Positions 15,441 to 23,513 of a stretch of 64,000 nt of DNA are shown here, in pieces. The stretch lies in assembly GCA_965197675.1 (NCBI GenBank), contig OZ240221.1:744001-808000 (forward strand), given 5' to 3'. This stretch comes from G965197675 sp965197675. GTDB lineage: Bacteria; Chloroflexota; Dehalococcoidia; Plut-88900. The position numbers and the translations under genes were made by a program. Every line of letters starts with the position of its first letter. Position 1 is the first letter of the stretch. The notes under the pieces were generated by a model. That model did not search any database, was not told the DNA's origin, and saw nothing but the letters and a program-made list of their open reading frames with translations.

Positions 15441-15888
15441 ACGGCATCCTGCCGTTGAAAAGGAGGTCAGAATTGCAGCCCGTCCCGAAACAGTGTTTTC
15501 ATTCTTTACCGATCCGGAAAAGATGCTGCGGTGGAAGGGTATAAAGGCTACTCTCGATCCTCGGCCCGGCGGTGTTTACTACGTCGATATGAACGGTAAG
15601 GATCGAGCCAGCGGGAAGTATGTTGAGATACTACCCTATAGTCGAATCGTCTTTACCTAGGGTTGGGAGGGTAGCCACGTGCCTACAGGCTTTACTACAG
15701 TGGAGGTAACGTTCCAGTCAGACGGAGACGATACTATCATTCGCCTGAGACATATAGACCTGCCAGAAGATCAAAGAAGTATGCACGTCGAGGGTTGGGA
15801 GCACTATCTGGCGCGATTGGCAACCGCCGCCTCTGGTGGCAACCCAGGACGCGATCTTTGGATTCCAGAGAAAACCGAGGATAACTAA
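15427..15888 (+). pseudogene. SRPBCC/AHSA1-domain protein interrupted by an in-frame TAG
   Basis: The frame from GTG 15427 runs through the AHSA1 fold: EVRIAARPETVFSFFTDPEKM ... LRWKGIKATLDPRPGGVYYV ... YSRIVFT, then TAG at 15658-15660, then continues in the same frame GWEG ... GFTTVEVTFQ ... IIRLRHIDLPEDQ ... GWEHYLARLA to a stop at 15886. In homologues the motif reads V-F-T-W-G-W-E-G, so the TAG replaces a Trp TGG by one G-to-A change. The two halves together give a normal length of 153 residues. Either a fresh pseudogene, a sequence error, or suppression. Partner of the upstream arsR. Confidence 0.8.
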
Positions 15889-15933
15889 CAATAGCTATGA
15901 GGAGATTAGAGGTACTAAGTAAAGGAGGAGACA

Positions 15934-16290
15934 GTGCCCGATCCAGTAATACATTTCGAGGTCGTAGGTAAGGACGGTGAGGCTCTACGAAAGTTTTATA
16001 CTAACTTGTTCGGGTGGAAGATCGATGCCAACAACCCTCTGAACTATGGTATCGTGAACGCCGAAGGAGAAAGTGGCATTGGTGGTGGAGTAGGCGAGGA
16101 CCCTACGGGGAATCATCCGGGTGTGACCTTCTATGTAGAGGTCGCTGATCTTCAGGCTACCCTTGATAAGGCGATAAGCTTAGGAGGTAAAGTTGTGATG
16201 CCGGTTACCGAGATCCCCAACATGGTGACCTTGGCCCAGTTCTCCGACCCTGAAGGCCACATGATAGGCTTGGTCAAGAGCGCACAATAG
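15934..16290 (+). CDS. VOC family (glyoxalase/bleomycin-resistance fold) protein
   Basis: 118 residues of one vicinal-oxygen-chelate module pair: IHFEVVGKDGEALRKFYTNLFGWKI at the N-terminus and VTFYVEVADLQATLDKAISLGGKV ... FSDPEGHMIGLVK at the C-terminus, with the metal-ligand positions His7 and Glu in DPEGH. GTG start at 15934 with a strong AAAGGAGGAGAC 5 nt upstream. Likely part of the arsR-AHSA1 unit. Substrate unknown. A strong terminator follows within 25 bp. Confidence 0.9.
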   Translation: MPDPVIHFEVVGKDGEALRKFYTNLFGWKIDANNPLNYGIVNAEGESGIGGGVGEDPTGNHPGVTFYVEVADLQATLDKAISLGGKVVMPVTEIPNMVTLAQFSDPEGHMIGLVKSAQ

Positions 16291-16312
16291 ACTTGCAAAA
16301 ATACCTCAATAG

Positions 16313-16348
16313 GGAAAGGCCCCGACTTTGACAGTCGGGGCCTTTCTA
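16313..16348. terminator. Rho-independent terminator, possibly bidirectional
   Basis: Perfect 13-bp stem AAAGGCCCCGACT / AGTCGGGGCCTTT (16315-16327 and 16333-16345) with loop TTGAC, followed by TCTATTCTT. It sits between the stop of the VOC gene and the convergent stop of the metal transporter gene, so it may serve both. Confidence 0.85.
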
Positions 16349-16354
16349 TTCTTC

Positions 16355-17104
16355 CTAAGCGAAGAATCCAGGCAACAGGTGGCCCTTTTGAAGGAGAAAT
16401 AGTGTGCCGATGACTAGGCTAAGAGTTCCAACCATTACACCTAGGGTTATGTAGATTGTTCTATGACCGCCAGCCCCAAGGATGCTCATAGTTGATGCTA
16501 TGGTGATCAGCGTATTCGAGACTATGAGGCCAATAGCAAAAGCCGCGAGCAAAAAGCTCCCAGCAGCTACTGAGGTGGCTCCAGCCGCCCCCCCAATTAT
16601 CAGGGCCTGGGACCCTGTTTCGGCGCCAATGCCGTGAATCATCCCAATCCCTGTGGAGGCCCCAGCCCCATAGTAGCCTTCTGGTCGCTTGACGGGTGTG
16701 TAAGCTTGTCCCTTCAACTTGCTCCTGACTCGTCCTGCACCGGATCGAATCGCATCAAAGAATAGCATCCAGCGACTCTTCATCATCAATCGGTCTGGGT
16801 GACGGATCAAGGAGTAGAAAACCCACAGACCCAGAAGCAGCAGGGTAACTCCGACTAGTCTCTCCATGTAACCGTCAACCCATTCGGGCATTTGAGCTGC
16901 TGCAACAATCGCTATGAGGCCGAGAGCGACGACCACAAGCGCGTGTCCCACAGCGTACATAGTGCCCATAATCAGGCTCCTCAAGCGCGAGGGTTGAGTT
17001 TGGGTGACGTCTGTGATAGCTGCTATGTGATCCCAGTCGATGCCATGCCTTAGACCCAGTCCAAGGCCCACTCCCACAAGCCCGACTCCAATCTCAGCGG
17101 CCAT
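16355..17104 (-). CDS. Nickel/cobalt transporter-like membrane protein (NicO/UreH-like)
   Basis: 249 residues with about six hydrophobic segments and the H-x4-D-H signature of the nickel/cobalt transporter group at His20-Asp25-His26 (LRHGIDWDHIAAITD) in the first membrane helix. A second conserved region GIGMIHGIGAETGSQALII matches the second His motif of this family. It should move Ni2+ or Co2+ (or a related metal) across the cytoplasmic membrane. A cluster of TTGCAA-like sites lies 70-105 bp upstream. No urease, hydrogenase or cobalamin genes are near, so the metal is not settled. Confidence 0.85.
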   Translation of the reverse strand: MAAEIGVGLVGVGLGLGLRHGIDWDHIAAITDVTQTQPSRLRSLIMGTMYAVGHALVVVALGLIAIVAAAQMPEWVDGYMERLVGVTLLLLGLWVFYSLIRHPDRLMMKSRWMLFFDAIRSGAGRVRSKLKGQAYTPVKRPEGYYGAGASTGIGMIHGIGAETGSQALIIGGAAGATSVAAGSFLLAAFAIGLIVSNTLITIASTMSILGAGGHRTIYITLGVMVGTLSLVIGTLFLLQKGHLLPGFFA

Positions 17105-17176
17105 TCTGGATTTCCCCCTTCAAACGTAAAGCGACCACTTTCTTGAGCGCCAAAAGAGAAGATGGATGAGAGCTTA

Positions 17177-17209
17177 TTGCAACTAATTGCAGTTAACATC
17201 CTAATGCAA
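17177..17209. promoter_or_regulatory. TTGCAA-box cluster, possible Nur-type nickel operator
   Basis: TTGCAA (17177-17182), TTGCAG (17187-17192) and ATGCAA (17204-17209) lie upstream of the nickel/cobalt transporter gene. The Fur-family nickel regulator Nur of Streptomyces is known to bind TTGCAA-N5-TTGCAA; here the spacing is N4, so the match is imperfect. No nur gene is in the window. Confidence 0.35.
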
Positions 17210-17309
17210 CAACTAAGTGATGTCAATAGCCTGGGATAGCACAATAATCCAGCCAGGGGTGATGTGATTTCGACGAAGGACTATGGAGCCCCTCTAATGG
17301 GGATGTCTT

Positions 17310-18536
17310 CTAAATGACCCCTTCCTCGCGAAGGGCGGCGACTGCGTCCGAAGAATAGTCGAGAATTCCGGTAAGAATCTCATCATTGTGCTCGCCTAAT
17401 AAAGGGGCGGGGTTGAAGGCCTCGTTCTCGGTCTGGGTCATCTTGATGGGGTTACCCGACATCTTGTAGATGCCGCTTTTCGAGTGTCGAGTCTCCACCA
17501 CCATATTCCGAAGGAGTACCTGCGGATGGGATAGAGCCTCGGCGAAGTTGTTTACTTTCCCACAGGGTACCTGCGCCTCTTCCAGTACTTTGATCCACTC
17601 TTCTGTCGTCTTGGTGAGGAAGGCTTTGGCGATGATATCTTCCAGCTCCCCCTTATGCTTCAGCCTTAGCTGAGGCGTCTCAAACCTGGAGTCTCCAGGC
17701 AAGTCCTCGAAACCGTCTATTTGAGAGATTACCCTGGCCAGATTCTCATAGAACTGCTGGATTGGACAACTGATCTGTACATAGGAATCATCCTTGGCCT
17801 GAAAGGCGCCTATGGGCACGTTGGTCTCGTGGCTGGAGCCGATGGGCTCAGGTAAAATCCCCGAAGCGAGAAACAGCTGCCCTATATGGGCCTGTAGAGC
17901 TATCTGTACGTCCAGGAGGCTTATCGACACCTCCTGACCCTTCCCTGTACGCTCGCGTGCGTAGAGGGCCGCCAGGATGCCTTCCACGGCGTACAGTCCA
18001 CCTCCTACGTCTCCCATCGGGTATCCCATCAGCATCGGTGGCCCACCTCTCACCCCGGTAACCGACATTGCTCCTCCCAAGGCCTGGATCATTCCGTCGA
18101 AGGCCGGCCGGTCCTTCATTGGCCCCTCATTGCCGAAGCCGGAGATGGCGCAGTAGATCATACGGGGATTTACCTCGACAAGGGCTTTATATCCTAGTCC
18201 CAGCTTGTCCATCACTCCCGGACGAAAGTTCTCGAAGATGACGTCGGAGACTCGAGTAAGCTGCTTGAAGATGATCTTCCCCTTCTCGCTCTTGAGGTTG
18301 ACGGTCAAGCCTTTTTTGTTGCGATTCATTCCCAAGTAGTAGGCGCTCTCTCCCTCGAGAAAATAAGGCGGGAAGCGGCGGCTGGAATCGCCTACTCCGG
18401 GCTGCTCTATCTTGATGACCTCAGCTCCCAGATCACCGAGAATGCGGGACCCGAAGGGCCCTGCCAGCGCCTGGGTGAGATCCAGAACCCTCACTTCAGA
18501 TAGGGGTAATTCGGCATCGCCCTTGTTTTCAGCCAT
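17310..18536 (-). CDS. CaiB/BaiF (class III) CoA-transferase
   Basis: 408 residues of the family III CoA-transferases, which move CoA between carboxylic acids through an aspartyl-CoA thioester and work as interlocked dimers. Landmarks: VLDLTQALAGPFGSRILGDLGAEVIKIEQPG at the N-terminus, YYLGMNRNKKGLTVNLKSEKG, RPAFDGMIQALGGAMS, and the catalytic Asp in MGYPMGDVGGGLYAV (about residue 176). Overlaps the start of the upstream mazG gene by 8 nt, so they share a transcript. Substrate pair unknown. Confidence 0.93.
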   Translation of the reverse strand: MAENKGDAELPLSEVRVLDLTQALAGPFGSRILGDLGAEVIKIEQPGVGDSSRRFPPYFLEGESAYYLGMNRNKKGLTVNLKSEKGKIIFKQLTRVSDVIFENFRPGVMDKLGLGYKALVEVNPRMIYCAISGFGNEGPMKDRPAFDGMIQALGGAMSVTGVRGGPPMLMGYPMGDVGGGLYAVEGILAALYARERTGKGQEVSISLLDVQIALQAHIGQLFLASGILPEPIGSSHETNVPIGAFQAKDDSYVQISCPIQQFYENLARVISQIDGFEDLPGDSRFETPQLRLKHKGELEDIIAKAFLTKTTEEWIKVLEEAQVPCGKVNNFAEALSHPQVLLRNMVVETRHSKSGIYKMSGNPIKMTQTENEAFNPAPLLGEHNDEILTGILDYSSDAVAALREEGVI

Positions 18537-19326
18537 TGTTTCTGTTCTCGGTATCTATCATCTCTTTCGCCTCTCGCCACAAATCCTCATGCTGATCGGG
18601 GGTCATCTTCCTCAAGTCTAAACCTCTCTGTTCACACAGCTCTTCCATCGCGGTGAAACGTCTATAGAACTTCCGATTTGCCTTTCGCAGTGCTGTCTCC
18701 ATATCAATGTCCATCTTACGTCCCACGTTGACCAAGGTAGCCAGGATGTCTCCCATCTCCTCTTCTTGTCTCTCTTTGGTCTCGGCATCTTGAAGCTCGC
18801 TCACTTCTTCCCTCAGCTTTTCCAGGACGCCATTCATGTTTTTCCAATCGAAGCCGGCATTGGCTGCTCGCCGATGGATGGACTGGCTGTAAGCCAAGGC
18901 AGGCATCTGGGGCGACACACCGTCCAACACCGAGGTATGCCCTTCTTCTTCCCTCTTAGATATCTCCCAGTTGGCTTCTACATCCCTTGCGGTTTCCGCT
19001 TTGGTGTCGCCGAATACGTGGGGATGTCGATAGAGCAGCTTTTCGGCCAGTCCCTCTAACACGTCATTTACGGTGAACTCATCCGTCTCGGAGGCTATCT
19101 GGGAGTGAAGCATGATTTGCAGCAGGACGTCTCCCAGCTCCTCTTTGAGTTTTTGGGGATCACCTTCGTCCAGGGCTTGAAGAGTCTCGTAGCATTCCTC
19201 GAGCAGATAGTTTTTAATGGACTGGTGAGTCTGCTCTCTGTCCCAGGGACACCCGTCGGGAGAGCGTAGCTGAGCTATTATTCTAGTGAGGGTATTGAAG
19301 GAGGCCAAGTCGCCACTATATGTCAA
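18529..19326 (-). CDS. mazG: MazG nucleoside triphosphate pyrophosphohydrolase
   Basis: 265 residues with two MazG domains. The first has P-W-D-R-E-Q-T-H-Q-S-I-K-N-Y-L-L-E-E-C-Y-E and EELGDVLLQIMLHS (the E-E-x2-E and E-x2-D metal-binding motifs); the second has QEEEMGDILATLVNVGRKM. Full-length MazG hydrolyses (d)NTPs to monophosphates and pyrophosphate, cleaning the nucleotide pool and lowering ppGpp effects. TTG start at 19326. Downstream overlap with the CoA-transferase is 8 nt; the functional link, if any, is not obvious. Confidence 0.95.
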   Translation of the reverse strand: MTYSGDLASFNTLTRIIAQLRSPDGCPWDREQTHQSIKNYLLEECYETLQALDEGDPQKLKEELGDVLLQIMLHSQIASETDEFTVNDVLEGLAEKLLYRHPHVFGDTKAETARDVEANWEISKREEEGHTSVLDGVSPQMPALAYSQSIHRRAANAGFDWKNMNGVLEKLREEVSELQDAETKERQEEEMGDILATLVNVGRKMDIDMETALRKANRKFYRRFTAMEELCEQRGLDLRKMTPDQHEDLWREAKEMIDTENRNNG

Positions 19327-19455
19327 GGACGGTTCCGCAGAAACAGTTGTGTGAGTGTAGAGCGATTATACCGAGGACAGATTTCCTTGACAAGGTAAAA
19401 TCCCCATGCCTACCATGGACTGTAATCTGGGCGGCCAGACGTTAACTAGCTAGTC

Positions 19456-20220
19456 ATGACCTCGGTGATTACTCTGCCGGCGCTGCAAAGATACAGGCTT
19501 CTCGGTATCGCGGCTAAGATATCCGAAGTCCTGCTGCTCATGGCGATTCCTGTGCTCCTGACCACCGCCAGCCTCCGGTTTGTAATCAACCTGCCTCAAT
19601 TGTATGAGTACGGCTTCGACAAGTACGACATTAGTCACAGGATAGGCATATCCGATGACGATCTGAACAGCATCGCCGGCGAGATAAGAGACTATTTCAA
19701 CTCCGACGAGGAGTTCATTTCTATTCGGGCGGTCATCTTCGGGGAGGAGAGGGAGCTTTTCACCCAGCGAGAGATCGAGCATATGCGAGACGTTAAGGGT
19801 CTCGTTCAGGGAGTCTACCTGTGGCAGTGGATCACATTGGGGTATGCGTTGGCCTTTGTCCTCTCTTACGTAGCGATTATGAAGAGAGGCGCGGTCCCGA
19901 CCCTGGCGAAGAGGGCTTTCTGGGGAGGAGCCCTGACCTTAGTCCTTTTGGCTATTCTTGGGCTGGCCGTAGTCGTGGGATTTGATTCCTTGTTTTTGAA
20001 GTTCCACCAGTTGGGGTTCTCCAACGACCTGTGGCAGCTGAATCCTCAGATTCATAATCTAATCGTCATGTTCCCACAGGCTTTCTTCTTCGACGCCACG
20101 ATCCTAGTTGCGCTGCTCACAATTGGCCTAGCTACGCTGCTTATAGGTATAGGGGGTGGATATGTGTATTGGAGACACAGGAACTCTCGGTTGTCGGAGC
20201 CTCCTCCAGTCGTAGCGTAG
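19456..20220 (+). CDS. TIGR01906/DUF1461-type integral membrane protein
   Basis: 254 residues with membrane helices near 22-45, 118-140, 150-175 and 215-240 and a ~75-residue extracytoplasmic loop between the first two. The loop carries the family pattern: DDDLNSIAGEIRDYFNSDEE ... FTQREIEHMRDVKGLVQGV, with the invariant H-M-x-D-V-K. The function of the family is unknown. Followed directly by a terminator hairpin shared with the convergent fmdB-like gene. Confidence 0.85.
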   Translation: MTSVITLPALQRYRLLGIAAKISEVLLLMAIPVLLTTASLRFVINLPQLYEYGFDKYDISHRIGISDDDLNSIAGEIRDYFNSDEEFISIRAVIFGEERELFTQREIEHMRDVKGLVQGVYLWQWITLGYALAFVLSYVAIMKRGAVPTLAKRAFWGGALTLVLLAILGLAVVVGFDSLFLKFHQLGFSNDLWQLNPQIHNLIVMFPQAFFFDATILVALLTIGLATLLIGIGGGYVYWRHRNSRLSEPPPVVA

Positions 20221-20240
20221 TAGATGCTGAGAGGTAAACT

Positions 20241-20267
20241 AAAGAGGCCACGTTTTGTGGCCTCTTT
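20241..20267. terminator. Bidirectional Rho-independent terminator
   Basis: Stem AAAGAGGCCAC / GTGGCCTCTTT with loop GTTTT, followed by TATATG on the plus strand and AGTTT on the minus strand. It serves the DUF1461 gene and the fmdB-like gene. Its position 26 bp after the TAA at 20293-20295, rather than directly after the UGA at 20332-20334, agrees with the fmdB-like gene extending past the UGA. Confidence 0.8.
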
Positions 20268-20292
20268 ATATGTGAATATCATCTAGCTAGGG

Positions 20293-20526
20293 TTAAGCGG
20301 AGCACGCACAACCGTGCGGCGAGCATGAATGTCAGCCAGCTCCAGCGCCTGCCACAGGAGCGGTAGTGCCATCACTGTTCTTAGAGAAGGAGGCGAAAGT
20401 GGATAGTACTCTGGGGGCCTCGTTTTGACATGCAGGGCACGACGCCTCTTCATCAGCCCTGTGCATCGGTCGCAAGAGATCGAACTGGAACTCACAGCTG
20501 GGACAGTAATATTCATACAGCGGCAT
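20293..20526 (-). CDS. FmdB-type zinc-ribbon protein, probable selenoprotein (in-frame UGA at codon 65)
   Basis: MPLYEYYCPSCEFQF ... EEASCPACQNE is the FmdB/CxxC zinc ribbon (Cys8, Cys11, Cys30, Cys33). After a Gly/Ala linker (TTAPVAGAGAG) codon 65 is TGA (20334-20332), but the frame continues H-S-C-S-P-H-G-C-A-C-S-A to TAA at 20295-20293. Short FmdB proteins often end in a Gly linker plus Cys-rich tail, so the tail looks genuine and the TGA takes the place of a Cys, forming U-x-x-C. Beginning 18 nt after the TGA there is a GGTT loop closed by CGCAC/GTGCG, the geometry of a bacterial SECIS (E. coli fdhF also has its loop 18 nt on). If UGA is a plain stop, the product is 64 residues (20332-20526). 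The ATG at 20526 was preferred over an in-frame upstream start because it gives the family N-terminus MPLYEY. Function of FmdB proteins is not established. Confidence 0.7.
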
Positions 20527-20614
20527 GTTGTTCCTCCAATGGTGCGATTTCATCCTAGTAGGCAGTGTGAAGAGTGTCAAGGTGTGGTTAAATTGTGATT
20601 AACTGGAGAGAGTT

Positions 20615-21046
20615 GTGAGGAAGAGCACCACAGAGCCTTGGATGCCCGCCGACGAATACGGCCGTTCCCTTCCTACATTCACAATCAATCTGCTGGTCAT
20701 GGAAATCCAACGATCGGTGGAGTTTTATAAGTCAGTTCTAGGTGGAAGGTGCCACTATCAGGACGAGGACTTCGCAGCTTTGAATGTAGCAGGCATCGAG
20801 TTCATGTTGCACGCAGACCACACCTATCAGGACCACCCATGGGTGAAGCCTCTGAAACATCGAAAGCTGCGAGGTTTAGGCGCGGAACTTCGCCTATTGG
20901 GCCTGAACCCCGATGAAGTCGAGTCCTCGGCTCGGAATCTGGGCGCCGATATAGTCCAGACAACTGCTACCAAGGCACACGGATGGCGGGAGGTGATGAT
21001 ATCCGATCCTGATGGCTACGTCTGGGCTGTGGGTGTAAAAACATGA
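20615..21046 (+). CDS. VOC family protein
   Basis: 143 residues with the vicinal-oxygen-chelate pattern: TINLLVMEIQRSVEFYKSVLG in the first module and LGLNPDEVESSARNLGADI ... WREVMISDPDGYVWAVGV in the second, where SDPDGY is the usual metal-side turn. GTG start at 20615. Substrate unknown. It precedes the trxB/UGSC genes on the same strand but is separated by a 311-bp repeat-containing gap, so co-transcription is uncertain. Confidence 0.85.
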   Translation: MRKSTTEPWMPADEYGRSLPTFTINLLVMEIQRSVEFYKSVLGGRCHYQDEDFAALNVAGIEFMLHADHTYQDHPWVKPLKHRKLRGLGAELRLLGLNPDEVESSARNLGADIVQTTATKAHGWREVMISDPDGYVWAVGVKT

Positions 21047-21079
21047 AGGAGCATCTACGTATTGGCGTGTGAAGAGCGC

Positions 21080-21260
21080 TTCCAAAATTCTCCGGTCCTT
21101 CTCCCTCACCCCTTATGCCGCCATTCCTGTGTTTGACACGGGAATCCAAGAGCCTGTATGCCCTGTCTACCGGACAGGCAAGCGCAGGCAAGGGCATTAC
21201 ACCCTCACTGCAACCCTCCTTCTCATGGAGAGGGGTTGGAGGTAGGGAATCTAGCGATTG
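21080..21260. repeat. Partial dispersed repeat between the VOC gene and trxB
   Basis: Contains TTTGACACGGGAATCCA (21130-21146), the tail seen in the composite repeats at 3567-3584 and inverted at 34431 and 34902, plus short inverted pieces such as CTGTCTACCGGACAGG. Nothing coding is seen in 21047-21357. Confidence 0.45.
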
Positions 21261-21357
21261 TGATTTACTTGACACGCTATCAACGCCGCGGGTACACTCG
21301 CGCTTCCAATCCCGGTTACTCATTCCCTAGGTGTGCTTTCGCCAAGGAGAAAACCAG

Positions 21358-22290
21358 ATGGCTCAGACCTATGACGTAGTGGTGATTGGTGCAGGCTCGG
21401 CTGGGTCTACGGCCGCGATTTTTGCCGCAAGACATGGGTATTCCACGCTGTTGTTGGACAAGTTGACCGGTGGTGGTCAAATTCTCAACGCCGAGAAGAT
21501 AGAGAACTACCCCGGCTTTCCCGATGGGACTTCGGGATTTGAGCTGGGGCCCTCCATGATGGAGCAAGCCATGAATGCCGGGGCCGAGATCTCCATGGCG
21601 GAGGCTACTGGACTGAGGTTGGAAGACCCCTATAGAGTGGTGGTTACCACTGAGGGCGAGCATACAGCCAAGGCGGTGATAATCGCTGGCGGCTCCTCGC
21701 TGAGGGAGTTGGGAATCCCAGGTGAGAAAGAGTTGATAGGAAAGGGTGTGTCCCATTGCGCTACCTGTGATGGGCCCTTCTTTCAGGAGCAAGTGGTGGG
21801 GGTAGTAGGGGGTGGAGACTCGGCGATGGACGAGGCTCTGACCTTGGCAGAATATGCCTCTCAAGTAGTGCTGTTTCACCGTCGTGATGCCTTAAGCGCT
21901 CAACGAGTTCTCCAGGATAGATTGCTATCCAATCCCAAAATCGAGGTTAGGTGGAACACTATGGTGGACGAGGTGGTTGGACAGGATAGTGTTACAGGCG
22001 TCAAGGTAAGAGATATAGTCACTGAGGAGACCTCGGAGGTAAACCTGTCGGGGCTGTTCGTTTACATTGGCCTGGACCCCAATACGGCCTATCTCAAGGA
22101 TATGCTTGCCCTGGATAACGCTGGTCACATCGAGACCGACATATGGATGAAAACCAAGGTAGGCGGCGTATTCGCAGCAGGGGACATTCGGCAAAACTCA
22201 GCAGCTCAGGTCGTCACCGCAGCTGGCGACGGCGCCACGGCGGCCATAGCAGCCCACAGGTATATCAGCGGACGCGAGTGGCTTGCTTGA
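21358..22290 (+). CDS. trxB: Thioredoxin-disulfide reductase family flavoprotein
   Basis: 310 residues of the low-molecular-weight TrxB class: FAD-binding GAGSAGSTAA at 11-20, redox-active Cys134-Ala-Thr-Cys137 in GVSHCATCDGPFF, NAD(P)H-binding GVVGGGDSAMDEA, and the C-terminal GGVFAAGDI. It passes electrons from NAD(P)H to a thioredoxin-like or other disulfide/selenosulfide acceptor. The ATG at 21358 was chosen because GGAG lies 8 nt upstream and the product then begins at the family start. The next two genes are a UGSC-partner protein and a UGSC selenoprotein, so this reductase may be the electron donor for that system. Confidence 0.92.
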   Translation: MAQTYDVVVIGAGSAGSTAAIFAARHGYSTLLLDKLTGGGQILNAEKIENYPGFPDGTSGFELGPSMMEQAMNAGAEISMAEATGLRLEDPYRVVVTTEGEHTAKAVIIAGGSSLRELGIPGEKELIGKGVSHCATCDGPFFQEQVVGVVGGGDSAMDEALTLAEYASQVVLFHRRDALSAQRVLQDRLLSNPKIEVRWNTMVDEVVGQDSVTGVKVRDIVTEETSEVNLSGLFVYIGLDPNTAYLKDMLALDNAGHIETDIWMKTKVGGVFAAGDIRQNSAAQVVTAAGDGATAAIAAHRYISGREWLA

Positions 22291-22323
22291 TTGCTGTTCT
22301 AGCGACCATAGAAGGTGGATGAC

Positions 22324-23436
22324 ATGGCAAAGCGACTGAGCTCCGAGCGTATGGAAATGGATGGGGCGCTCCAGGTGATGGAGCACTTCTTGGAACAGGG
22401 GTGGACCGATGGACTACCCATAGTTCCGCCAACAGAAGAGCGAGTACGGGAGTTCCTGAATTATGCTGACCTGGAGCCGGATCATGTGGTCGCCGAATAT
22501 CGCATCAGGGATAGGGGAATTACGGCAGAAAAGCTGGCCATAAATGCGGTGATGGCAGGTTGCCTGCCCGAGTACTTGCCCATACTGGTTGCAGCGTGCG
22601 AAGCCGTGACAGACCCGTCCTTCCACCTCAATCACATCGCCAGCCTGGCCAGCCCATGGCCAATGTTCATCATTAACGGGCCTCAGGTTAAAGAGCTTAA
22701 TTTCAACAGCGGTATGTACGTTTTCGGACCGGGAAACAGGGCCAACGCAACAGTGGGGAGAGCCATGAGCCTAGTTCTGGCCAACTGTATGGAAGCTCGG
22801 ATAGGAGGGATTCAGAGAGGGACTATGGGGCATGCTTCCCGTTATGGTTTTTGCATATCTGAAAACGAGGATACTCAATGGGAACCCCTCCATGTTGAGC
22901 GAGGTTTTAATCGAGATGCCAATGTAGTTACGGCTTATCCTTCTGGTGACCCTCCGGCTCATATCCTGGGCCCGATGTACGAGTTCTCCGCCCTCCAAAC
23001 TGCGGAGATGATATCGATGAAGTTGGCCAGAAGCCGATTCTTCTATGCCATGGGTTCTTACGTTTTGGTCATCTCACCTACCCTTCAAGAAACCTTCGTT
23101 AAAGATGGGTGGTCGAAAGCCGACTTGCGTCAGTACGTCATGGAAAACTGCCACATCTCGGCCGCTGATGCCAAGCGCATGGGTTACTGGTGGTATGACG
23201 GCTCACCTAATGGGAAAGCGCCTGTTGTGGAAACGGGTGATGAGGATCGCAAAGTTTACCTGTTCAAGCGAGAAGACTGGTATGAAAATGACATCTGGTT
23301 CGACGCTGGACGGGATCGAGAGCCTGATATTCTCATCGTCGTCGCTGGTGGTGATTCGTGGCCTTGCGGGGCTATGGTGGGCCCCTATGATCTGGCAGCC
23401 AACCCCGTATCCAAAGAGGTGAAGCCGCCTCGATAG
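22324..23436 (+). CDS. UGSC-associated protein (large partner of the UGSC selenoprotein)
   Basis: A 370-residue protein starting GWTDGLPIVPPTEERVREFL (about residues 24-43), a signature I associate with proteins encoded next to UGSC-motif selenoproteins. Other features: NRANATVGRAMSLVLANC, a Gly-rich GIQRGTMGHASRYGFCISEN, several conserved Cys, and a C-terminal ILIVVAGGDSWPCGAM that may bind a nucleotide or contact the partner. No membrane segment. ATG at 22324 is preferred over GTG at 22315 because AAGGTGG sits 5 nt before it. It lies 33 nt after trxB and 77 nt before the UGSC gene. Enzymatic activity not known. Confidence 0.8.
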   Translation: MAKRLSSERMEMDGALQVMEHFLEQGWTDGLPIVPPTEERVREFLNYADLEPDHVVAEYRIRDRGITAEKLAINAVMAGCLPEYLPILVAACEAVTDPSFHLNHIASLASPWPMFIINGPQVKELNFNSGMYVFGPGNRANATVGRAMSLVLANCMEARIGGIQRGTMGHASRYGFCISENEDTQWEPLHVERGFNRDANVVTAYPSGDPPAHILGPMYEFSALQTAEMISMKLARSRFFYAMGSYVLVISPTLQETFVKDGWSKADLRQYVMENCHISAADAKRMGYWWYDGSPNGKAPVVETGDEDRKVYLFKREDWYENDIWFDAGRDREPDILIVVAGGDSWPCGAMVGPYDLAANPVSKEVKPPR

Positions 23437-23513
23437 CATCTTGACGACAGTTCAGATGATGGGAGACAATAATTGGAGTCGACGACGAGGATAACTTCCG
23501 AAAGGAGCAGGCC

